Assembly: GCA_030824965.1 (NCBI GenBank)
Contig: JAPJQV010000003.1
Span: 1 to 64,000, forward strand
From: Micavibrio sp.
Lineage (GTDB): Bacteria; Pseudomonadota; Alphaproteobacteria; Micavibrionales; Micavibrionaceae
Direction of reading: 5' to 3'
Length of the DNA stretch: 64,000 bases
How positions within the stretch are numbered: position 1 is the stretch's first letter; each line of letters starts with the position of its first letter. Position numbers and translations under genes: made by a program. Of the stretch, positions 1 through 7,114 are shown one piece after another. The notes under the pieces are model-generated. The model had not been told where the DNA came from, made no database searches, and saw only the letters and a list, made by a program, of their open reading frames with translations.

Positions 1-1
1 C

Positions 2-487
2 GTTTTTGCTGCACAATTTGTGCAGCAAAATCTTGATAGCAAAACAATGGGCCATCCTGATTTACGGCTTGATAAAGTAGGCTTACTTGCATCACAGATA
101 TCTGCAATCCCCGAAGTTAGAAGTATATTACTAAAAGCGCAGCAAAATTTTGCCAGAAATCCTTCGGAGCCTTATAGAGGGGCTGTCTTGGATGGTCGGG
201 ATATCGGTACAGTAGTATGTCCGGATGCGGATATAAAATTATATGTTACAGCGGACGTCAAAGTCCGCGCGCAACGAAGGTATGAAGAACTTCAGCGCCG
301 CGGATCATCTATGGTATTTGACGATGTGTTACAGGATATGAAAGATCGTGACTTCAGGGATATGAATCGTGAAACTGCACCTCTAAAACCTGCACCAGAT
401 GCCATAATTCTCGACACATCCGATCTTTCAGCCCATGAAGCCCTTGCCCAAGCCGTTCTAATCATTGAAGAGAGAAAACTGGTTTAG
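2..487 (+). CDS. cmk: Cytidylate kinase (3' part)
   Basis: This is the C-terminal part of cytidylate kinase, which phosphorylates CMP and dCMP in the cytoplasm. The reading frame is open to the left edge, so the start and P-loop lie outside the window. The hallmark stretch DGRDIGTVVCPDAD is followed by a lid with RAQRRYEEL, then the conserved LDTSDLS-type C-terminal strand. It sits 201 bp upstream of rpsA, the classical cmk-rpsA order in proteobacteria. An in-frame GTG at 20 is internal to the gene, not its start. Confidence 0.95.
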   Translation, partial: VFAAQFVQQNLDSKTMGHPDLRLDKVGLLASQISAIPEVRSILLKAQQNFARNPSEPYRGAVLDGRDIGTVVCPDADIKLYVTADVKVRAQRRYEELQRRGSSMVFDDVLQDMKDRDFRDMNRETAPLKPAPDAIILDTSDLSAHEALAQAVLIIEERKLV

Positions 488-573
488 CCAGCCATGTTGT
501 CCGAAAGAGTTCTGAAAATATCCTTCCTACTTTGATGTAGCCTATTATTTTAAGATTAAAATGCTTGTTTTAA

Positions 574-602
574 TTGCTTATTAGCGTTGTTTCCCGTACA
601 AA
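574..602 (+). promoter_or_regulatory. Possible sigma70 promoter of rpsA
   Basis: TTGCTT at 574-579 and TACAAA at 597-602 are separated by 17 nt, a reasonable vegetative promoter upstream of rpsA. The 488-688 gap otherwise shows only a weak GC-rich hairpin near 640-657, which could belong to an rpsA leader. This is judged by eye from consensus matches only. Confidence 0.35.
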
Positions 603-688
603 ACGGGCGACGGTACACCTCTGTTAGAAACACTTAAATGTGGCGGAGGTTCCTGCCGATCTTATTCTAAAGAAATGGAACTACCCCT

Positions 689-2488
689 ATGGCAAATGCA
701 GCCGCATCTATTAAGGACAACGAAGACTCTTCCGACTTCGCAGCCCTTCTAAATCAATCGCTTGGAAGCAAAACTAAATTTACAGGACAAGTGGTCAATG
801 GCCGCGTTGTCCGCATCGATGACGACACAGTCATCGTCGATGTCGGTTTGAAATCCGAAGGCCGTATTGCTCTTCGCGAATTCAACAAACCGGGTCAGGA
901 ATCTGAACTGCGCGCAGGCGATACTGTCGAAGTATTCGTGGAACGCATGGAAGACCGCGATGGCTATACACAGCTGTCTCGTGAAAAAGCGCGTCGCGAA
1001 GAAGTCTGGGTCGATCTCGACAAGGCTTGCGAGAAAAAAGAACGCGTTACAGGCGTTATCTTTGCCCGCGTCAAAGGCGGTTTCACTGTCGATCTGGGCG
1101 GCGCCGTTGCGTTCTTGCCGGGTTCGCAAGTGGATATCCGTCCGGTTCGCGACGTATCCCCTCTTATGGGTACGCCTCAGCCATTCATGATTTTGAAAAT
1201 GGATCGTCTGCGCGGCAACATCGTTGTCTCCCGCCGTGCTGTTTTGGAAGAATCCCGCGAAGAAGCTCGTGGCGAATTGATGAGCCAAATCAAAGAAGGC
1301 CAGATCGTAGATGGTGTCGTGAAGAACATCACCGATTACGGCGCCTTTATCGATCTCGGCGGTATCGATGGTCTTCTGCATGTAACAGATATCTCCTGGA
1401 AACGCGTCAACCACCCGTCAGAAGCCCTGACAGTTGGTCAGTCGATCAAAGTACAGATTATCCGTTACAACGAAGAAACCCAGCGTATTTCTCTTGGCAT
1501 GAAACAGCTGGAGAACGATCCTTGGAGCGAAGTTGCCGCCCGTTTCACACCGGGTCAGCGACTGACAGGCAAGATTACCAACATCACCGATTACGGTGCT
1601 TTTGTTGAAATCGAGCCAGGTATCGAAGGTCTCGTTCACGTATCTGAAATGTCATGGACCAAGAAAAACGTTCACCCGAACAAAATCGTCAATCCTGGCG
1701 ATGAGGTAAACGTTCAGGTGCTGGATATCGATATGGACAAGCGCCGTATCAGCCTTGGCATCAAACAGACCCAGGAAAATCCATGGGATCAGTTCGGTAC
1801 GCAGCATAAAGTCGGTGAAGAACTCGAAGGCGAAATCCGCAACATTACCGAATTCGGTCTGTTCGTCGGAATGCCGGGCGACATCGATGGCATGGTTCAC
1901 CTGTCCGATATCTCATGGGAAGACGCCTCTGAAGAAGCTTTGAAAGCTTACAAAAAAGGCGACACTGTAAAAGTGAAAATCCTGGATATCGATGCGACGA
2001 AAGAACGTGTCGGCCTTGGTATCAAGCAACTCTCTGCCGATCCTTACAACGGCAAAGGACCGACTTCCGGCGCCCGCAAGGAAGCTCCTGTTACGACAGG
2101 CGGCAATGTTGCGAAAGGCCAGGTTGTCACTTGTACGGTTACCGAAGTTAATTCCGGTGGCATCGAAGTGTCCGTTGGCGACCTGAAAGGCTCGATCAAA
2201 CGTGCCGATCTGTCCCGTGAACGCTCCGAACAACGCCCTGACCGCTTCGCCGTCGGTGAAAAAGTCGATGCGAAAGTCTTGACGACTGGCAAAACTTTAA
2301 CTTTGTCGATCAAACAGCGCGAGCTGGATGAAGACAAGGCTGCCATGGCTGCTTTCGGCTCGACAGAGTCCGGCGCGTCCCTTGGCGATATTCTTGGTGC
2401 AGCTCTGGGTAAGCCAGCCGCCGCTTCCGAGGAAGAAAATCCGAAAGCGAAAAAATCTTCCAAGAAAAAAGACGATTCCGCCGAGTAA
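689..2488 (+). CDS. rpsA: 30S ribosomal protein S1
   Basis: Ribosomal protein S1 binds mRNA on the 30S subunit and supports translation initiation. The 599-residue protein contains the expected series of S1 (OB-fold) RNA-binding repeats. These are visible as recurring ITDYGAF/GLLHVTDISW-type motifs near residues 210-280, 295-365 and 380-455, with more divergent copies at both ends. The C-terminus is a Lys/Glu/Ser-rich tail. The length is usual for the family. A strong intrinsic terminator follows directly. Unlike many proteobacteria, ihfB does not follow. Confidence 0.97.
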   Translation: MANAAASIKDNEDSSDFAALLNQSLGSKTKFTGQVVNGRVVRIDDDTVIVDVGLKSEGRIALREFNKPGQESELRAGDTVEVFVERMEDRDGYTQLSREKARREEVWVDLDKACEKKERVTGVIFARVKGGFTVDLGGAVAFLPGSQVDIRPVRDVSPLMGTPQPFMILKMDRLRGNIVVSRRAVLEESREEARGELMSQIKEGQIVDGVVKNITDYGAFIDLGGIDGLLHVTDISWKRVNHPSEALTVGQSIKVQIIRYNEETQRISLGMKQLENDPWSEVAARFTPGQRLTGKITNITDYGAFVEIEPGIEGLVHVSEMSWTKKNVHPNKIVNPGDEVNVQVLDIDMDKRRISLGIKQTQENPWDQFGTQHKVGEELEGEIRNITEFGLFVGMPGDIDGMVHLSDISWEDASEEALKAYKKGDTVKVKILDIDATKERVGLGIKQLSADPYNGKGPTSGARKEAPVTTGGNVAKGQVVTCTVTEVNSGGIEVSVGDLKGSIKRADLSRERSEQRPDRFAVGEKVDAKVLTTGKTLTLSIKQRELDEDKAAMAAFGSTESGASLGDILGAALGKPAAASEEENPKAKKSSKKKDDSAE

Positions 2489-2510
2489 TTTAAAAATATC
2501 TTAATAAAAG

Positions 2511-2536
2511 CCGCCCTATGATAAGGGCGGTTTTTT
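2511..2536 (+). terminator. Intrinsic terminator of rpsA
   Basis: A 7-bp GC-rich stem (CCGCCCT at 2511-2517 pairing with AGGGCGG at 2524-2530) with a 6-nt loop is followed immediately by six T residues. It lies 22 nt after the rpsA stop codon. Confidence 0.9.
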
Positions 2537-2591
2537 CTTGCCTTTTTTTCGTGTAAACTATATTTCTCTACGGCTCCCGGAGATCGCCAAA

Positions 2592-3209
2592 ATGAAGTAT
2601 AAAGTACTCGCTTTACTGATTATCCTGCCTGTACTGGCGTGGTATGGCTCATTGTCTTTTCTTGCCGTTTACTACGAACGCTACGAAAACATCGCAAAGC
2701 ATCTCGAGAAAAATTATAAATTTGATGAGAGTACAGCCAATGCCGTCAAGCATGCTGTCGCCTCGGCTGATATCTATAATCTTTTGCGTCCTCAACTCGG
2801 CGATGAGCGCGCTGAGAAAGCGGTTATCAGACTCGGCGTCCTGAATGAATATATCGAAAGATATACGCGCCGCAAACATCCCGACTCTGTTCGTGAAATT
2901 ATGAAAGACCTGCATAATAATTACGCAGGTATCCGCGCAGCGCAACTGGCCGATGGTGAAGATGCCTTTAATGTCATCCTGACTTTTGCCAGCACAAGAA
3001 CTTTAATTGTTAACGAAGTCTATAACCCATTTTTCAAAATAAAAGGGCCCGACCAAGATGTCGTCGCCTTTGGATATGACTGGTTTAAAAATCATCACGG
3101 CGACATAGACAGCCGCTTTGAAAGAAAAATCGCCAAAGCAAAGAACTTACGCGATCTGGCACGTATAGAGATTTCAAGCTTACCGGTATCCCCCGTTACG
3201 ATTGAATAG
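2592..3209 (+). CDS. Membrane-anchored DUF6973-like protein, copy 1
   Basis: The predicted 205-residue protein has one N-terminal membrane segment (about residues 5-25) and a soluble domain. The domain carries NAVKHAVASADIYN, then LGVLNEYIER, then IMKDLHNNYAGI. This order (a His in an N/D-A-x-x-H helix, a second polar helix, and a D-L-H-N-N motif) resembles DUF6973-type proteins, an assignment made from memory of the family pattern. The ATG at 2592 is chosen because GGAG lies nine bases upstream and an earlier TTG would fall inside the rpsA terminator. Function is unknown. A diverged paralogue follows directly. Confidence 0.75.
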   Translation: MKYKVLALLIILPVLAWYGSLSFLAVYYERYENIAKHLEKNYKFDESTANAVKHAVASADIYNLLRPQLGDERAEKAVIRLGVLNEYIERYTRRKHPDSVREIMKDLHNNYAGIRAAQLADGEDAFNVILTFASTRTLIVNEVYNPFFKIKGPDQDVVAFGYDWFKNHHGDIDSRFERKIAKAKNLRDLARIEISSLPVSPVTIE

Positions 3210-3276
3210 TCTTGGCACCTGTTCTGGTTAAATCGAAAAGAACAAGAAAATATTTAATCTTTTTTCTTGGTTTTTT

Positions 3277-3795
3277 TTGATAACAACGCCCTTTATATTT
3301 TTTTATTCCAAATATGAAATTGTGTCCGATCACTTGGAAAAAGATCTTGGATACAAGGGTTCTGCCGCAAATGCAGTTAAGCACGCCTATGCAGCCGCCG
3401 AGTTGTATAATTTTTTTTGCTTTATAGGGATGGCTGAAGATGCAGAAGAATACGTTTTATTGCTTGGTATCTTAAATGAGTATCTAGAGCGGATAACAAA
3501 ATATACGAAACCTGATTCGCCTAAGGAAATTATGAAAGATCTTCATAATAATTATGTTGGAATTTTAGCAGCCTCTTGGCATCAGAAACAGAAACCGCCT
3601 AAACGTGATTTATTGAGGGTAATTATGAATCTCGCCGATCAAAACATTCTGATTACAAATCGAGATGATAGCCCTTACTTTAACGAAGTGTTTTTTGCAA
3701 AATCGGACGCAGTTTCAGTATCAAATCATTGGTTCTTAGAAAATAAAACTGAAATAAAGAACCGGACAAATCTTGCTCTTTCAAACTTTAGATAA
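3277..3795 (+). CDS. DUF6973-like protein, copy 2 (start uncertain)
   Basis: This paralogue of the preceding gene keeps the same motifs: NAVKHAYAAAELYN, LGILNEYLER and IMKDLHNNYVGI. The frame is open from 3232, just after an in-frame TAA. Translating from there gives a hydrophobic segment matching the membrane anchor of copy 1, but that stretch contains no ATG or GTG. TTG at 3277 is the only common start codon and would cut into the anchor. The region is distinctly AT-rich. It may use a rare start codon or have lost its start. The stop codon abuts the stop of the convergent gene. Confidence 0.6.
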   Translation: MITTPFIFFYSKYEIVSDHLEKDLGYKGSAANAVKHAYAAAELYNFFCFIGMAEDAEEYVLLLGILNEYLERITKYTKPDSPKEIMKDLHNNYVGILAASWHQKQKPPKRDLLRVIMNLADQNILITNRDDSPYFNEVFFAKSDAVSVSNHWFLENKTEIKNRTNLALSNFR

Positions 3796-4722
3796 TCAAA
3801 TTCCACCCATAGAGCCGCCGACTTCCATTTTTGGCGCAGGATCGGCAAACTTGAACTCAATTCTTTGTTCAGGCGCAGTGTATTCGGTTTGCTGAGCGAA
3901 TGAATTAAAAAGAACGGATATTGCCGCAAGAGATTCAAGTGCGTTTGATAGCGGCTCCAATATCGAATCCTGACTCTTTGCCTGTGGTTCCATTACTTCC
4001 ATGACATCCTCAAGACTAAGAAGGGATTCTTTTTTGCCTTTCAGACCATCTTGTTCTTCAGCAAATGATAGGGCCTGCGGCGGTTTATCATCCGGCTTTA
4101 TAGATGATGGCGGCTTTTGTTCAGCGTCAGATTTCTTTTCTTCGTCTTCCCGTTTTAGATCGAACGACGTCTCACGGGCTTGGGCCGCCTGTTGTTTCTG
4201 TTCGCGTTTCTGAACTGCTTCCGGTGGTGGCGTTCCGGCTATCAAACCTGCTGCAAGCCCTGCCGCATTACCCGATGTTGCCGCAGCCATTTCCGCTCTG
4301 AAAATTTCCTGACGCATCTGGTGGCGTTGTTCGAGCTTTTTAATCAGATCTGGATCTGCAATGTCAGAAGGGTGGATTTGGTTTGTAATCAACCCAATCT
4401 GGCCTAGAAAAAGAATACGTTTCAAATCCTGTTCAGATTCAAACGAACTTGCCCCTGGCACCATTGTGCTGAATGGTGCCCAAACCAGCATTTTCAGCTT
4501 TTCGATAAGTGTCTCTGCATCATAATCAGCGAGATTTTCATCGTCGCGTAAAAGCTCGGCTCCCGGTATCGCCGGTTTCTTGCCGCCGGTTCCACCGGAT
4601 TTTTTATCCCCTTCCCCATCTCCGCCCTCATCCTCTTCGTTTTGCTTTTCATCGGCATGAAGCTCGGCTTCCGGCGTCGGGGCAAGATCGTCAATTACAG
4701 GCTTCTCTTCAGCTGGCGTCAT
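3796..4722 (-). CDS. Hypothetical low-complexity, probably disordered protein
   Basis: The 308-residue product is not recognised. Residues 1-55 are acidic and Gly/Lys-rich with Pro-Glu motifs. Residues 60-135 look folded, with LIEKLKMLVWAPF and LKRILFLGQIGL. An Ala/Gly-rich stretch then leads into a long charged Lys/Glu/Gln region (about 165-235) and a C-terminal helix before a Gly-Met tail. It has no signal peptide or membrane segment, so it is probably cytoplasmic. It is the last gene on this strand after ppx and the type I secretion genes, separated from ppx by 58 bp, so it could be co-transcribed. Confidence 0.7.
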   Translation of the reverse strand: MTPAEEKPVIDDLAPTPEAELHADEKQNEEDEGGDGEGDKKSGGTGGKKPAIPGAELLRDDENLADYDAETLIEKLKMLVWAPFSTMVPGASSFESEQDLKRILFLGQIGLITNQIHPSDIADPDLIKKLEQRHQMRQEIFRAEMAAATSGNAAGLAAGLIAGTPPPEAVQKREQKQQAAQARETSFDLKREDEEKKSDAEQKPPSSIKPDDKPPQALSFAEEQDGLKGKKESLLSLEDVMEVMEPQAKSQDSILEPLSNALESLAAISVLFNSFAQQTEYTAPEQRIEFKFADPAPKMEVGGSMGGI

Positions 4723-4780
4723 GGGATTACTTTAAAGTGAAAAAGGCAGAATTCAACCCGTTCTTGATATTCGACAGCTT

Positions 4781-5683
4781 TTAACTGCGGCGACTTAAAA
4801 TATACTCATAAGCCAACCCGTCGCGAATTCCGGCTTTTGAAACTTTGACCTGCTCTGGCCTTAAAACATCTATGATTTTTTCAAGCATCAGGGCAGATAC
4901 GTCCATTAACTGCGCCCTCGGCGTCTCCATTCCATATTGAAAGATCAGAGCTTCTGGGTTTTCTACGGCGATCTGGCGGCAAAACTGTAAAATCCGGTCG
5001 CTATTCAAAATATGACTTTCAATCTCCAAGTCGTTTTCCCCATTGTCATGCAAATAAGCCTTGGCCAGACTTCGCCATGAACCTCCAATGATGTACAAAT
5101 TTTCAGGATTATCAAATTCCGGGTACTGCTTTAAAACCTGCCTTAACTCTAATTCGATGAGTTCGTCCGTTTTATCCATTGCTTTCAGGTAATGTGCGCC
5201 AAGCCTTAAACTTATTTTGGTTAATACCCGGCCTTCACCGATTTTTGCCAGTTCCAGACTTCCGCCACCGAAATCAGCCACGATGCCAGATGCATGACGA
5301 TGACTTGATAAAATCGCCAATGCCGCAAGTCGCGCTTCTTCTTCGCCTGTGATAATACGAATCGCAAATCCGCTTTTTATTCTTGCCGCGTCGATAAAAT
5401 CGCAGGCATCTTTGGCTTCTCTCAAAGCCGCCGTACCAATGACAAGTTCCGCAGACACGGCATGCCTGTTAATTTCTTCACGAAATTTTTGCAAAGCTTC
5501 ATGAGCGGCAATTACAGCCCTAGGATCTAGCATCCCTGTCGTACCAAGAGCCTTACCAAGGCCACAGAAAAATTTCATTGCGGACACCTGTTCCGCTTTT
5601 TCATTTTCTATCGAGAATATGAATAGCCTGACCGAATTCGATCCAATATCGATAATAGCTATCTTTTCGCTTTTATTTCTCAT
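4781..5683 (-). CDS. Ppx/GppA family phosphatase
   Basis: The product is an exopolyphosphatase/pppGpp phosphohydrolase-family protein of the actin-like ATPase fold. Diagnostic motifs are IDIGSNSVRLFIF near the N-terminus, GTAALREAKD, EEEARLAALA, and the phosphate-2 loop VADFGGGSLELA. At about 300 residues it is the short form with no C-terminal HD domain. The ATG at 5683 is preferred over an upstream TTG at 5710 because the IDIGSNS strand normally lies near the N-terminus. This start overlaps the hlyD-like gene by 11 nt, implying translational coupling to the secretion operon. Whether it cleaves polyphosphate or pppGpp cannot be told from sequence. Confidence 0.9.
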   Translation of the reverse strand: MRNKSEKIAIIDIGSNSVRLFIFSIENEKAEQVSAMKFFCGLGKALGTTGMLDPRAVIAAHEALQKFREEINRHAVSAELVIGTAALREAKDACDFIDAARIKSGFAIRIITGEEEARLAALAILSSHRHASGIVADFGGGSLELAKIGEGRVLTKISLRLGAHYLKAMDKTDELIELELRQVLKQYPEFDNPENLYIIGGSWRSLAKAYLHDNGENDLEIESHILNSDRILQFCRQIAVENPEALIFQYGMETPRAQLMDVSALMLEKIIDVLRPEQVKVSKAGIRDGLAYEYILSRRS

Positions 5684-7112
5684 GCAGGGAATATTCCAGT
5701 GTCTTGGCAACTGGTTTCAGCAAATATTGCATGACGGTTCTCTCGCCTGTCAGAATATCTACTGTCGTTACCATACCGGGAATAATCGGCAAAACTTCTC
5801 CCTTGCGCTTCAATTGATTCTCGTGCGTTCTGACACGAACACGGTAAAAACTTTCGCCTTTTTCATTCTTAATCGTATCAGCAGAAATATCCGTGACCTC
5901 GCCTTTCAATCCGCCATACACCGCCCAATCATAGGCGCTGAATTTAACAGTCGCCGGAAGTCCTGGACGGAGCCGCGCAATATCCTGAGGCTTTATCTTT
6001 GCTTCAACGATCAACTGGTCATCTATTGGGACAACTTCTAAAATCGGATCCCCGGGGCGCACGACACCGCCAACTGTATTGATCTTGAAATCCTTTACGA
6101 TGCCTTTGACAGGAGAGACGATTTCCGTACGGTCTTTTCTATCTTCTAAAGCGCCGAGTGTTTGTTTGACTGTATTCATCTCGGCAATTTTAGCGGCCAG
6201 TTCCATCTGCGCCTGCGCAACAGCCGTTTTTTTCAATTCCTGAATCCGTGCTTGCGCTTCTGCAATCGCCGAATTTGCTCTTGGAATAGCAAGGGTCAGA
6301 CCGTTTAATTCCGTCTGGCGTTCGCGGATTTCCTGCTCGATCTGGACGGCCTCGATCTTGGGCGCCGAACCACGCGCGATCAAAGGCGTTACCATATTTT
6401 TACGTTCTTGAGAAAGGGCAATGACACCCCGAAGATCGCTGGCATGGCGAGTGAGTTCGTTGACTTCCTGACGACGCTGTGACAATTGCTGTTCAAGAAC
6501 AAGCGTCTGGCCATTAAGCTTATCCTTGTTCGCAGCAAAAGCGCGCAGTTCCGCGGCAACGCTTTGCGGTGCTTTCTCCATCATATCTTTGGAAAATTCA
6601 ACCGTTGGCTGACCTTTTACTTCGGCCTGAAGACGAACGATCGCAGCGGACAAGCCGAGATATTTCGCTTCATTCGTGCCCAAATCGGACTGGGCGCCGA
6701 CATCGGTCAAGCGCACGAGAAGCTGACCTTTCTCAACCCGGTCGCCTTCTTTGACAAAGAAAGCCTGAATGATACCGCCTTCCAAATTCTGGATCGATTG
6801 GATTTTACTGGACGGAATAACCTGCCCTTCGCCTCGCGCTGTAATATCAAGCGTTGCAAAACTGGCCCAGACGATAGCCACAACAAAAAACAGGAACATC
6901 AAAACCAGCAGCATGTGTTTATGCAACGGCAATTCATCGTCTGTCATGAAATAGCGGTCAGCATAGGCCTCAACTTTTTGAACCCTATCTTTCATCCACT
7001 GCGCCTGAATTTTTTGCCAGTCCGCTTCGTTATTGATGCTTAAATCCTGATCGCTTTGTTTTTCAACAGGCGGATTATTTCCTGAGGATTTTTTTAAAGG
7101 GAATTTTGCCAT
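5673..7112 (-). CDS. HlyD-family type I secretion periplasmic adaptor
   Basis: This 479-residue membrane fusion protein links the inner-membrane ABC transporter to the TolC-like channel. A cytoplasmic N-terminus (about 65 residues) is followed by one membrane segment (about 67-90). Next come a biotinyl-lipoyl half-motif (TARGEGQVIPSSKIQSIQ, then GGIIQAFFVKEGDRVEKGQ), a long periplasmic coiled-coil hairpin (about 150-320), the second lipoyl half (IVSPVKGIVKDF) and a beta-barrel domain. It lies 2 nt downstream of the ABC transporter gene in the same operon, and its 3' end overlaps ppx. Confidence 0.95.
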   Translation of the reverse strand: MAKFPLKKSSGNNPPVEKQSDQDLSINNEADWQKIQAQWMKDRVQKVEAYADRYFMTDDELPLHKHMLLVLMFLFFVVAIVWASFATLDITARGEGQVIPSSKIQSIQNLEGGIIQAFFVKEGDRVEKGQLLVRLTDVGAQSDLGTNEAKYLGLSAAIVRLQAEVKGQPTVEFSKDMMEKAPQSVAAELRAFAANKDKLNGQTLVLEQQLSQRRQEVNELTRHASDLRGVIALSQERKNMVTPLIARGSAPKIEAVQIEQEIRERQTELNGLTLAIPRANSAIAEAQARIQELKKTAVAQAQMELAAKIAEMNTVKQTLGALEDRKDRTEIVSPVKGIVKDFKINTVGGVVRPGDPILEVVPIDDQLIVEAKIKPQDIARLRPGLPATVKFSAYDWAVYGGLKGEVTDISADTIKNEKGESFYRVRVRTHENQLKRKGEVLPIIPGMVTTVDILTGERTVMQYLLKPVAKTLEYSLHEK

Positions 7113-7114
7113 GA

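Noticed and set aside
749..1414. 221-codon minus-strand open frame within rpsA
   Set aside because: It is a shadow of strong rpsA coding, with biased composition and no ribosome site.
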